DNA of 23,807 bases, from assembly GCA_027307295.1 (NCBI GenBank), contig DAHUXF010000006.1, positions 1 to 23,807 on the forward strand. Reading direction: 5' to 3'. The position numbers and the translations under genes are program-made. Source of the DNA: Acidobacteriaceae bacterium (lineage in GTDB: Bacteria; Acidobacteriota; Terriglobia; Terriglobales; Acidobacteriaceae). Position 1 is the first letter of the stretch, and every line of letters begins with the position of its first letter. Positions 15,598 to 23,706 of this stretch are shown here, piece after piece. Below the pieces are notes generated by a model that had not been told where the DNA came from, did no database searches, and saw only the letters and a list, made by a program, of their open reading frames with translations.

Positions 15598-18500
15598 GTG
15601 TCTAATAAACTGAAACCCCAACAAACTTCCGTGCCTTCTTCCACAATAAAGAGCCCCTTAAGGCTGTTCATTTCGTATGCACATGCCGATGGAGCTGTAC
15701 TCGCTTCCAGGCTGGCCGATGATCTGCATGCGTCTGGGTTCACCACATGGTGGGACCAGCAACGGTTGACTCCCGGCGCTCACTGGACCACCGATATTGA
15801 AGTTGCGATCGACCAGGCGGATGTCATTGTGGCCTTGCTCAGCGAAGGGTCTTATCACTCGGACATCTGCCGGGCTGAACAACTGCGCGCCCTTAGAAAG
15901 GGCAAGCGGGTCATTCCCGTGATGTTGCAGAAAGATGCTGAGCTTCCTATTCATCTGGAAACGGAACAATATCTTCCCTTCTACGGAGACTATGGGGCAG
16001 GGCTGAAGCAGCTGATAGCAGCCATCGGCAATGACCAGGTAACTGCATCGCTGCTGGCAAAATATAAAAAGCGCTATCTTACGTTTCCACCCTTACCACT
16101 TCATTTTGTTCCCCGCCGGCATCTGCTTGAAAGTCTGCGAAGAGCGATCATCCAGGAGAAAGATCAACGCACAACGCCAATCACCGCCATCCGAGGAATG
16201 GGAGGAATTGGCAAAACCGTATTGGCACAGGCCATCTGCCATGATGAGGCTGTTCAGGACGCTTTTCCTGACGGCGTGATGTGGGTTACGATCGGGAAGA
16301 ATCCTTCCAATTGCCACCTTCTTGAACAAATCCGCGAGCTGGCCAAGGCCCTGGGCGATTCTCTGGAAGGCTATGACACTCTTTATGGATCTGAAAACCA
16401 GCTGCGCATGACCTTAAAAGACAAGTCCGTTCTCATCGTGCTGGATGATGTGTGGGACCCCCGGCATGTGAAGCACTTTCTCGGCGATGCTCCGCGGTGC
16501 CGCATCCTGCTCACCACGCGAAGTCAGGAAGTGATCCACGGGACAGATGCTGAAGAGTTCGTGGCACAAGCCATGGATGAAGAGGAATCAATGACTCTAC
16601 TGGCCCGCAAGAGCGGCCTGGCCGTGAATGAGCTTCCCAGGGAAGCGGCGGAAATTATCGCCAGGTGCGGCTCCCTTCCTCTGGGATTGGCCATGCTGGG
16701 GGCGCGAGCGCGAAAAGGAAAGAACGAGTGGGCGCGCATTGTGCGCGCATTGAAAGAAGGCCAGATGCAAAAACTGGGCCTGCAACTTTCTGACTATCTT
16801 TATTCCGACCTGTTTGAGGCCACGCAGGTCAGCGTTGAGTCGCTCAAGCCCCTGCAAAAAGCACGCTATCAGGATCTGGCCGTCTTCCCGCCCGACGTGG
16901 TAATTCCCATGTCTGTGCTGCAAATCTTCTGGGACACAGAAGCAGATGACGTGGATGACACTGTTGAGGGCTGGGAAGAAGCGTCCCTTGCCACCCGCGA
17001 TGAAACGGGCATCACGCTGCATGACCTGCAACTGGACTATCTGCATAGCCGGACTCCTGATTTAAAACGGCTGCATCGCAAGCTGATCTCAGCATATAAA
17101 TGCACGCTCCATGGAGGATGGGCAAGTGGACCGGATGATGGTTACTATTTTGCCTGGCTGCCATATCATCTGCGCGAGGCCGGCGAAATGGAGGAGTTGC
17201 ACTCTTTGCTCCTGTGCCCCGAATGGATGCGCGTAAAACTGCGCACTGGTGGCGTCAGCAGTCTGGTGGCAGATTATGAATTTGCCGGAGAAGATGCTGA
17301 TCTCCGGTTGATTCAACAGACTCTTCAGCTTTCCGCCCACGTGCTGGCCAAGGACCAAATCCAGCTTGCAGGCCAGCTATTTGGACGTCTAAAGGCCTCC
17401 GCTTCGCCTTCGATCCAGAATTTGCTTAGCACAATTCGCAGCAGTCAGGCTGCTCCATGGCTGGAGCCGGTTTGTTCAACGCTTTGGGTGCCCGGCACAC
17501 TGATGCTCTTCACTCTTGCCGGACACTCGCTCCGCGTCAATGCCGTTGTGGTATCAGCAGACGGAAAGCTGGCCGTTTCTGCATCGGTGGATGGTACGTT
17601 GAAGGTGTGGGACCTGGAAACAGGCCGCCTCAAGCGCACTCTGGCAGGCCATGCTGGATCTGTTGATTCGGTGGCCATCACCCCGGATGGAAGGCGCACA
17701 GTCTCTGCATCCGACGATACCAACCTGAAGGTCTGGGACCTGGAAACAGGTTCAACTGTTCACACCCTATCAGGCCATAAGAACGTGGTGAGTGCCGTCT
17801 CCATTTTTAAAGACGGGCAGCAGGAAATCTCTGCTTCCGACGATCGCACTGTGAAAGTTTGGGACCTGCAGGCAGGGACCGATATCCGCACACTTGCCGG
17901 CCACGGTGGTCGGATAAGCGCCCTGGCAGTTTCTCCGGATGGTAAGCTCGCGATCTCAGCTTCGTCCGACCACTCTCTTAAAGTCTGGGACCTGGAAAGC
18001 GGCACACAGCGCTTTGACTTAACCGGTCATGCTGATACCATCACCGCTCTCGCTATAAAATCCAATGGAAGGCGAGCCGTCTCTGCGTCAAATGACAAAA
18101 CATTGAGAGTCTGGGACCTGGCCCAGGGCAAGGAACTGCATGTACTGGTGGGCCATACGGGACGGGTCACCGCAGTGGCGCTTACCCCGGACGAAACGAA
18201 AGCGCTTTCTGCTGCCCATGACAGAACACTGCGATTATGGGACTTGCAAAGCGGCACTGAACTGCAGATCTTTTGCGGACACTTACAAGCCATCACAGCC
18301 CTGGCTGTTTCTAACAATGGAAAGCAGGCAGCCTCGGCCTCCACGGATCAAACAGTCAAAGTATGGGAATTAAATAACGGTGCTGAGTTGCGCACATTCA
18401 CTGCGCACTCCGGTGGTGTAACAGCGGTGGCCATTACTCCTGACGGAACTCGGGCCATCTCAGCCTCTGATGACACGACTCTGAAGGTTTGGAGAATGGA

Positions 18501-19599
18501 AACAAAGCTCGAACAGTCTGCGGAGCATTTGAATTTCATATCGTGCGTCACCATTACTGAGGATGGACAACTCGCCATTTCCGGCTCATACGATAAAACC
18601 TTAAAGGTGTGGAGCTGCAAAGACCGCACGCTCCTGCACACTCTTGCGGGGCATTCCGGGCCCGTGAGCGCAGTGGCGGCAAGTCTGGATGGCCGATGGG
18701 TGCTTTCAGGTTCCCATGACGGTACCTTGAAAGTGTGGGACATCCAGACTGGAAGCGAACTGCGCACGCTGCGTGGTCACTCTGGTGCAATAAGCCAGGT
18801 GATTATTATGCCGGACGGCAGACGCGCCCTTTCAGCGTCCTATGACAAAACTCTCCGGATATGGGACATGCAGGCAGGAACCGAGCTGCATACACTGGAA
18901 GGAAATTCCACAAAAATGGCTTTCACGACAACTCCGGCAGGGTTGACCATGCGCGATCTGACAGATCAAAACCTGGAGCATGTTGTAGTCTCCCATGCGC
19001 AGCCGCTTATCGCTGTGGCAGTCACCCCGGATGGAAGACATGCAGTCTCAGCCTGCTTTGATAAAACCGTTAAAATCTGGGACGTGGGTACAGGGAAGAT
19101 AGTCCGAACGCTCTCTGGCCATAGCGCATGGGTAAGCTCCATTACCATCGCGAAGAATGGCAGCCAGGCGCTCTCTTCATCGTATGATAAGACCTTAAAA
19201 CTCTGGGACCTGCAACTAGATAAAGAGCTGTTAACGCTTGCCGGTCATTCAGGATCTGTGACTCGTGCTGTTTTTTCATCCGACGGGACAGAGGCCATCT
19301 CTGCCTCCACAGACAGGACCATAAAGCTATGGGACCTGAAAACGGGAACACTACTGCGTTCTTTTACCGCGCCCTCCAGCCCGGTAACGGGCCTTGTCAT
19401 TACATCCAGTGGAAAGTATTTAATCGCCGCTTTTGAAAATAATACTCTCAAGGTGTGGTCGCATGACGGCGGAGACATTGCCGCATTCTCATCTGATGGA
19501 TCCTTATTGTGCCTGGCCGCCAGCAGAAATGCAGAGACCGTCATCGTGGGAGATTATCTAGGCCGCATGCATCTCCTCCACTTGCATGACACTGCCTAG
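15598..19599 (+). CDS. TIR / NB-ARC / WD40 STAND protein (bacterial NLR-like)
   Basis: 1333 residues from GTG 15598. TIR domain (about 20-150) starts RLFISYAHAD and has D89-I-C-R-A-E94, where the glutamate matches the NADase glutamate of TIR domains. NB-ARC (about 170-400): P-loop G200-M-G-G-I-G-K206-T207, Walker B L282-D-D-V-W-D287, sensor segment CRILLTTRS and SLPLGLAMLG. A winged-helix region follows (DLAVFPPDVVIPMSVL ... LHDLQLDYLHSR). From residue 642 come about 15 WD40 repeats and a final degenerate blade. This is the APAF-1/plant-NLR plan with a TIR effector: repeats sense a ligand, the NTPase oligomerises, and TIR consumes NAD+ or makes a nucleotide signal. Bacterial relatives include antiphage proteins and proteins of unknown role. 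It is isolated: 270 bases after the zinc-finger gene and convergent with the ACP operon. Confidence 0.93.
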   Translation: MSNKLKPQQTSVPSSTIKSPLRLFISYAHADGAVLASRLADDLHASGFTTWWDQQRLTPGAHWTTDIEVAIDQADVIVALLSEGSYHSDICRAEQLRALRKGKRVIPVMLQKDAELPIHLETEQYLPFYGDYGAGLKQLIAAIGNDQVTASLLAKYKKRYLTFPPLPLHFVPRRHLLESLRRAIIQEKDQRTTPITAIRGMGGIGKTVLAQAICHDEAVQDAFPDGVMWVTIGKNPSNCHLLEQIRELAKALGDSLEGYDTLYGSENQLRMTLKDKSVLIVLDDVWDPRHVKHFLGDAPRCRILLTTRSQEVIHGTDAEEFVAQAMDEEESMTLLARKSGLAVNELPREAAEIIARCGSLPLGLAMLGARARKGKNEWARIVRALKEGQMQKLGLQLSDYLYSDLFEATQVSVESLKPLQKARYQDLAVFPPDVVIPMSVLQIFWDTEADDVDDTVEGWEEASLATRDETGITLHDLQLDYLHSRTPDLKRLHRKLISAYKCTLHGGWASGPDDGYYFAWLPYHLREAGEMEELHSLLLCPEWMRVKLRTGGVSSLVADYEFAGEDADLRLIQQTLQLSAHVLAKDQIQLAGQLFGRLKASASPSIQNLLSTIRSSQAAPWLEPVCSTLWVPGTLMLFTLAGHSLRVNAVVVSADGKLAVSASVDGTLKVWDLETGRLKRTLAGHAGSVDSVAITPDGRRTVSASDDTNLKVWDLETGSTVHTLSGHKNVVSAVSIFKDGQQEISASDDRTVKVWDLQAGTDIRTLAGHGGRISALAVSPDGKLAISASSDHSLKVWDLESGTQRFDLTGHADTITALAIKSNGRRAVSASNDKTLRVWDLAQGKELHVLVGHTGRVTAVALTPDETKALSAAHDRTLRLWDLQSGTELQIFCGHLQAITALAVSNNGKQAASASTDQTVKVWELNNGAELRTFTAHSGGVTAVAITPDGTRAISASDDTTLKVWRMETKLEQSAEHLNFISCVTITEDGQLAISGSYDKTLKVWSCKDRTLLHTLAGHSGPVSAVAASLDGRWVLSGSHDGTLKVWDIQTGSELRTLRGHSGAISQVIIMPDGRRALSASYDKTLRIWDMQAGTELHTLEGNSTKMAFTTTPAGLTMRDLTDQNLEHVVVSHAQPLIAVAVTPDGRHAVSACFDKTVKIWDVGTGKIVRTLSGHSAWVSSITIAKNGSQALSSSYDKTLKLWDLQLDKELLTLAGHSGSVTRAVFSSDGTEAISASTDRTIKLWDLKTGTLLRSFTAPSSPVTGLVITSSGKYLIAAFENNTLKVWSHDGGDIAAFSSDGSLLCLAASRNAETVIVGDYLGRMHLLHLHDTA
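17521..19494 (+). repeat. Tandem 126-bp WD40-coding repeats
   Basis: The Gly-His codons that open the blades fall at 17521, 17647, 17773, 17899, 18025, 18151, 18277, 18403, then 18523, 18649, 18775, 18901, then 18991, 19117, 19243 and 19369. The step is exactly 126 bases (42 codons) except one 120-base step and one shortened 90-base unit (18901-18990) whose GH reads GN. Each unit has the SASxDxTLKVWDL core. The last unit is degenerate and loses its GH. Confidence 0.9.
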
Positions 19600-19736
19600 C
19601 AGCGTTGAAAGTCACAATCCGCCAACAGGTAAAGCGTCCCATATCATCTTCAGGTTATTGACCCTGCGGCATACGTCAGGATAGAAAAAAGGCAGCCGCC
19701 ACCGACCGTATGGCTGCTGCCGCAAAAAACTAGCTC
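19600..19736. other. Convergent intergenic region with terminator
   Basis: 137 bases between the stop of the plus-strand TIR-STAND gene and the 3' end of the minus-strand ACP operon. The only feature seen is the intrinsic terminator at 19685-19721. Confidence 0.6.
19685..19721 (-). terminator. Intrinsic terminator of the minus-strand ACP operon
   Basis: Arms at 19691-19701 and 19711-19721 pair over 11 positions with one mismatch (GGCAGCCGCCA / TGGCTGCTGCC), with a 9-base loop. On the minus strand the stem is followed directly by six T residues (19690-19685). The plus strand has A residues after the stem, so it works for the minus strand only. It lies 15 bases after the TGA of the small ORF ending at 19737. 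Confidence 0.8.
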
Positions 19737-19850
19737 TCAAATTTTTTCGGGCGCGTAATCACCGCTACGTACCCAAGTGCTTATATTGATCCCTCCATCG
19801 AAAGCAGGTTCTCCAATGGAACCTTCGTCTATGCTTGCGTGATATTTCAA
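19737..19850 (-). CDS. Candidate 37-residue peptide ORF or +1-frameshift extension of the ACP
   Basis: The frame 3' of the ACP stop is open from the UAA to a TGA at 19739-19737, just before the terminator. As a separate gene it would need the TTG at 19850, which lacks a good ribosome binding site. As an extension it is joined if the ribosome slips +1 at GAGG-TA-CTT-TAA, giving 41 extra residues (KPANLKYHASIDEG ... SGDYAPEKI) and a 125-residue product. The peptide is acidic and Gly-rich with no known domain. It may simply be an untranslated 3' end. Confidence 0.25.
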   Translation of the reverse strand: MKYHASIDEGSIGEPAFDGGINISTWVRSGDYAPEKI

Positions 19851-19860
19851 ATTTGCCGGC

Positions 19861-20115
19861 TTAAAGTACCTCAGCCGGCATCCTCTTCTTGACCATATTG
19901 ACAGTGTCTTCAATGGTACGAATGCTTGATAGCTCTTCATCGCTGGCCTGGACTTTGAACTGGCTTTCAACGCTTACAGCGACTTCGAGGATTGAGAGAG
20001 AATCTAATCCGAGGTCTTCTTCATAGGAAGCTGAATCGGAAATAGTGCCGGGATCAATCCCGGTTACTTTACTGATCGCCTGCTTTACCGCATCTCGGAT
20101 TTCCTGGATCTCCAT
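19861..20115 (-). CDS. Acyl carrier protein
   Basis: 84 residues, normal length for a discrete ACP. The phosphopantetheine site is S39 in DLGLDSLSILEVAVSVE, and the sequence starts MEIQEIRDAVKQAISKVTGI and ends in the usual amphipathic helix (RTIEDTVNMVKKRM). GGAG lies 7 bases before the ATG. It is the third gene of a minus-strand set after the CRTAC1-like gene and a 64-codon ORF, with 24 bases between the latter and this start. The composition (TISDSASYEEDLGLDS) is closer to specialised than to housekeeping AcpP. It is the natural carrier for the KS-alpha/KS-beta pair encoded on the other strand 6 kb away, which is inference from co-location. GCCGGC pairs flank its stop codon. Confidence 0.92.
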   Translation of the reverse strand: MEIQEIRDAVKQAISKVTGIDPGTISDSASYEEDLGLDSLSILEVAVSVESQFKVQASDEELSSIRTIEDTVNMVKKRMPAEVL

Positions 20116-20139
20116 GGGCTCGCTCCATTCTTCAGTGTT

Positions 20140-20334
20140 TTATAAAGTCAGTCGGCGGACTTGTTCTTCACTTGCTGCACCTAGCAACTGAAGCTGCAAA
20201 GCCCATTGCTGGGATGGGGCCTGCAGCTTCAGAGCACCCCCACGGCAACGCGTGAATCGCTCAACATCAAAAGAGACAACCTCTTCAGGGAAGATTTGCG
20301 AGAATGCCATGGCCATTGTTTCAACAGCTTGCAC
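20140..20334 (-). CDS. Small protein of unknown function, 64 residues
   Basis: Starts at GTG 20334 with a strong ribosome binding site AAGGGG (20348-20343, spacer 8) and stops at 20140. Sequence pattern: a short amphipathic start (MAMAFSQIFPEEVVSFDVERF), then basic and Leu/Gln-rich stretches (LKLQAPSQQWALQLQLL). No signal peptide, membrane span or known domain was recognised. It sits between a CRTAC1-like gene (77-base gap) and the ACP gene (24-base gap), so co-transcription with the ACP is likely and a role as an ACP-associated accessory protein is possible but unproven. Confidence 0.55.
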   Translation of the reverse strand: MQAVETMAMAFSQIFPEEVVSFDVERFTRCRGGALKLQAPSQQWALQLQLLGAASEEQVRRLTL

Positions 20335-20411
20335 CCGTTAAACCCCTTCAACACGTTAATCTCCATCGCAATGGAAGTGGGCTTCCATTACATTCAGCCG
20401 GCAAAGACCAC

Positions 20412-22799
20412 CTACTCAGCCGCTCCTTTTTTAACCGCTGCCAAGCCGGAGCGATAGTGCTTTTCAATAAAGGCTGACTCGCCTTCGGTGATCTGCAGGA
20501 TCCGGTTCGCCTTGAAATTTGTGAAAGTCTGCGTGGTCCCGGAAGCCGGCCAGCGGACCACGAGTTTGTCGACTGTGTCAGATTGATTTAAACCGAAATG
20601 CATGCGCAGGGAATTCTGGGAACCGTAACCGTCTCCCAGCACCACTTCGCGCGACTGCTGTCCGCCGCCGGCATACAGAGTGAGGCGGGCGCCTACAGCA
20701 TCACGATTGGAAGCGGTGCCCACAAGTTCAACCTGGAGCCAATTACGGGAATAGTTGCCGATGTTTTTCAAGAGCGCATGCCGGTCGTCGGATGCGGCAA
20801 CGGCAATATCCATAACGCCGCGGTTCCAGAAATCGGCAACGGCAACTCCCCGGCTATTCATCAGCAAATCGGTATCTGTGCCGCGGCCGATCTCACTGAA
20901 AGTGCCGTCCCCATTATTCCGGAGATAGCGGTTGCGCTCCCACCCATGCCAGGAATTGTTCTGGAAATATTTTGGATCAAAGTACAGCCCGGTTTTATAG
21001 GTGCTTTGGTTCGTGACTACGTTGTTAAGGAAATCGAGTTCAATCTCGGTCCCCTTGTCGTTGTACACCCAGCCGTTGGCGACATAAAGGTCCTGCCAGC
21101 CATCGTTGTCAAAATCGGCAAACGCAGCGCCCCAGAACCAACCCAGAGGATTTGCATTGGCCTTCCATGTGGTGTCTTCAAAAGTACCGTCGCCTTTGTT
21201 GTGCAGGAGCGTATTCCCGGAAGCCATCTGCTGAAAGACTTCGACAAAACCAAATCCTGATTGCCGCAATATCTCCAGGTACAACGGCATGTCAGTCTTC
21301 CATGTGCCCTGGGTAAATGACCGCAGCATGTAACGGCGAACGGTCGGGCCCTCCGCATACCAGGCGTGATCTGACCGAATATGGGTCACATAAAAATCGA
21401 ATCTGCCGTCATTGTCATAGTCAACACAAGATGCGCTCATGCCAGCGCCATAGGCCAGCGTATTGGTCTTCGCCGTGACATCTGCGAAAGTGCCATCGCC
21501 ATTGTTGCGATACAACGTCTTGCGCCCAAAATCATTGGCAATAAAAAGGTCTGGATAGCCGTCATCGTTGTAGTCGCCCCAAACCACTCCCAGGCATAAC
21601 CCTGTGTCACCCACGCCTGCTTCTTTTGTCACATTGGTAAATGTGCCGTCTTTGTTGTTGCGATAAAGCTGATTCGGCTCGCCGTTCCGTGCGTAGAAAG
21701 TTGTGGGAATACACTTCCGCGGATCTAAATATCTGCCCACGTAAAGGTCCAGGAAACCATCATTGTTATAGTCGCCCCAGGCAGCCACCGTAGTGCAGCA
21801 ATCTTCACCAATCCCGGATTCCTTTGTGACATCTGTGAATGTGCCGTCGCCGTTGTTATGGAACAGCTGGTTCGGACGGAATGTGCGCGAAACAAAAATG
21901 TCTTTGAACCCGTCATTGTCATAGTCGGCAAATACGGCAACGCTTACACCATCCAGTCCGGAAAGGCCGGCTTCCTGGGTTACATCCTCAAATGTTCCGT
22001 CGCCTCGATTGCGAAAGAGTCTTGACTCAATGCCATCGGGAATAAAGAGGTCATACAGGCCGTTATTGTCGTAATCGACGGCCGTGATCCCTCCTGGCCC
22101 GTAGCGGATCATGCCGAATTCCAGAGACTTGTTCAGGAATTCAGGGTAATACTCATTTTTGAAATCAATTCCCGCTCGTTGGCCCACGTTGGCAAACAAA
22201 GGCTGATCGGAAAGAATGCGTTCTCCTTCAACCAGGGCCTGATCGATTATTTGCAATGAATTGCCGACTCGTTCCCATGCGACTTTAAAATAAGCCCGGT
22301 CAATTCCCGCTCTTTCCGCTCCATAGGGCCGTCCGATATGCTCCATGCGAATGGTTGCGACCACGGGATATGCGGGGTCCCAGCTTTCCAATCTGTGCAG
22401 ATGCAACCCAATCTCTTCGGTATCGGTGAAGTTCGCAATATAGGAACTCCACTCGGTCACCGCATCTTCACGCCGACAGGGAGTATCACTGCCGACAAAC
22501 CGGTAAATCCTGATATCGTCTTTGTCCGAATCAAGCGATAAATGGTTCAGCCCGAGAAAGCTACCGGAAAATTTTGACGAATAATACCAGCGCAATCCAG
22601 ACCAGTTATGTTTCCTGACGGCCTCCATAAAACCCTTGAGCGTGCCCAGGACCAACCGTCCGGTTTGAAGAAACGCTTCTCCATCTCGTTCGATGAGTCC
22701 AGGAATGGAACCTCTGATCAGCTGCCGGCCGCGCTCTACCAGGCCTGGTTTGCGCAAGGACAATATCTTTGAACGCACGAGAGCTTCTCCCCCTTGCAT
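20412..22799 (-). CDS. CRTAC1-like FG-GAP/VCBS repeat protein with UnbV (ASPIC) C-terminus
   Basis: 795 residues from ATG 22799, chosen because GAGG lies 8 bases upstream; a TTG at 22835 would add 12 residues and has no such site. The first roughly 220 residues are a domain I do not recognise (MQGGEALVRSKILSLRKPGLVERG ... ERVGNSLQIIDQALVEGE). Calcium-loop propeller motifs follow: DYDNNGLYDLF, DYDNDGFKDIF, DYNNDGFLDLY, DYNDDGYPDLF, DYDNDGRFDFY and DFDNDGWQDLY. The C-terminus (NWLQVELVGTASNRDAVGARL ... LVVRWPASGTTQTF) is a textbook UnbV/ASPIC domain. No signal peptide is visible at the chosen start, although such propellers are often exported. First gene of the minus-strand operon with the 64-residue protein and the ACP, and divergent from the methyltransferase. 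It differs from the first CRTAC1-like gene in its N-terminal domain. Confidence 0.9.
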   Translation of the reverse strand: MQGGEALVRSKILSLRKPGLVERGRQLIRGSIPGLIERDGEAFLQTGRLVLGTLKGFMEAVRKHNWSGLRWYYSSKFSGSFLGLNHLSLDSDKDDIRIYRFVGSDTPCRREDAVTEWSSYIANFTDTEEIGLHLHRLESWDPAYPVVATIRMEHIGRPYGAERAGIDRAYFKVAWERVGNSLQIIDQALVEGERILSDQPLFANVGQRAGIDFKNEYYPEFLNKSLEFGMIRYGPGGITAVDYDNNGLYDLFIPDGIESRLFRNRGDGTFEDVTQEAGLSGLDGVSVAVFADYDNDGFKDIFVSRTFRPNQLFHNNGDGTFTDVTKESGIGEDCCTTVAAWGDYNNDGFLDLYVGRYLDPRKCIPTTFYARNGEPNQLYRNNKDGTFTNVTKEAGVGDTGLCLGVVWGDYNDDGYPDLFIANDFGRKTLYRNNGDGTFADVTAKTNTLAYGAGMSASCVDYDNDGRFDFYVTHIRSDHAWYAEGPTVRRYMLRSFTQGTWKTDMPLYLEILRQSGFGFVEVFQQMASGNTLLHNKGDGTFEDTTWKANANPLGWFWGAAFADFDNDGWQDLYVANGWVYNDKGTEIELDFLNNVVTNQSTYKTGLYFDPKYFQNNSWHGWERNRYLRNNGDGTFSEIGRGTDTDLLMNSRGVAVADFWNRGVMDIAVAASDDRHALLKNIGNYSRNWLQVELVGTASNRDAVGARLTLYAGGGQQSREVVLGDGYGSQNSLRMHFGLNQSDTVDKLVVRWPASGTTQTFTNFKANRILQITEGESAFIEKHYRSGLAAVKKGAAE

Positions 22800-22956
22800 A
22801 AATTGCGCCTCAATGGCTCTCTTTAAGACGGACAAACCAGAATCATTTGCGCTGCATCGGTATGCGCCACATTTATTTCTCTCTCATGCAAATTTTCGTG
22901 TCTTGGTATGTCTCCAAAGCTTGGTGCATCTGATCTGACTGCGAAGCGAAAGCAGC

Positions 22957-23706
22957 ATGAGCGCGCGCTCCCCACGAAATCACGACCCCATGGATGCCAT
23001 AGCGGCCTACGAGTCCCTGGCTGCTCACTACAGCAACATATCTGCATCCAGAAGCCGCTATCTGCAGGCTGTGGAACAAATCATTGTGGCGCATGGCCAT
23101 GGGGCCGCGTCATTGCTGGATATTGGCGCAGGGAACGCTGTGCGTACGCTTCGCATTGCCGCTGCGGCCAACATTCCCAGGGTCGTTGCTCTGGAGCCGA
23201 GCGCCGAGATGAGAAAGCAGATTCCCGCGACGTTGGAGGTATGGGGATGCAAGGCTACGGAAGTTCCCGAGTCCGCCGGGCCCTTTGCATTAATCACCTG
23301 CCTTTGGAATGTCCTGGGAATCCTGACGGGCACCGAAGAAAGAATCTTGATGCTTACACGGGCCCGGCAACTACTGGCCTCCGGCGGAACAATGTTTCTT
23401 GATGTTAACCACCGATATAATGCCGGTGCATATGGCTGGAATGCGACATTGTGGCGGATGGTGCGCGACCACATGTCTTGGTCAGATCGGAATGGAGATG
23501 TCATTGCATCCTGGGAACTGGATGGCCATCGCGTTCAGGCCCGTGGACACGTGTTCATCCAAAAGGAACTCGAAGACCTTTTCCAGCAAGCGGGACTGGC
23601 GATCAGGAAGCGGTGGATACTTGATTACGAAAACGGCGCTTTACGCAAGTCTGCCTTCCAGGGAAATCTGCTGTACGCGCTTGCAGCGGAAGATCGTTAT
23701 ATCTAA
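22957..23706 (+). CDS. Class I SAM-dependent methyltransferase
   Basis: 249 residues from ATG 22957; a second ATG at 22990 is also possible and neither has a clear ribosome binding site. The Rossmann SAM-binding motif I is LLDIGAGNAVRTLRIA (about residues 53-68), the acidic loop VVALEPSAEM follows, and FALITCLWNVLGILTG and GGTMFLDVNHRYN are the later motifs. The fold matches small-molecule methyltransferases of the Methyltransf_25/UbiE type; the substrate cannot be predicted. Divergent from the CRTAC1-like operon across about 157 bases, so the two may share a promoter region. A tailoring role in the putative pathway is inference. Confidence 0.82.
   Translation: MSARSPRNHDPMDAIAAYESLAAHYSNISASRSRYLQAVEQIIVAHGHGAASLLDIGAGNAVRTLRIAAAANIPRVVALEPSAEMRKQIPATLEVWGCKATEVPESAGPFALITCLWNVLGILTGTEERILMLTRARQLLASGGTMFLDVNHRYNAGAYGWNATLWRMVRDHMSWSDRNGDVIASWELDGHRVQARGHVFIQKELEDLFQQAGLAIRKRWILDYENGALRKSAFQGNLLYALAAEDRYI

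Noticed and set aside
17521..19494. CRISPR-like direct repeats
   Set aside because: Units are 126 bases, in frame, and encode WD40 blades; there are no short repeats with unique spacers.
17445..19544. Series of minus-strand ORFs opposite the WD40 region
   Set aside because: They recur with the 126-base repeat and simply mirror it.
20598..21260. 220-codon plus-strand ORF opposite the second CRTAC1-like gene
   Set aside because: Shadow of the repetitive calcium-loop coding sequence; no ribosome binding site or family match.
9881..22799. Enediyne cluster, suggested by UnbV domains
   Set aside because: There is no iterative enediyne PKS or other enediyne cassette gene; the UnbV domain is widespread in CRTAC1-like proteins.
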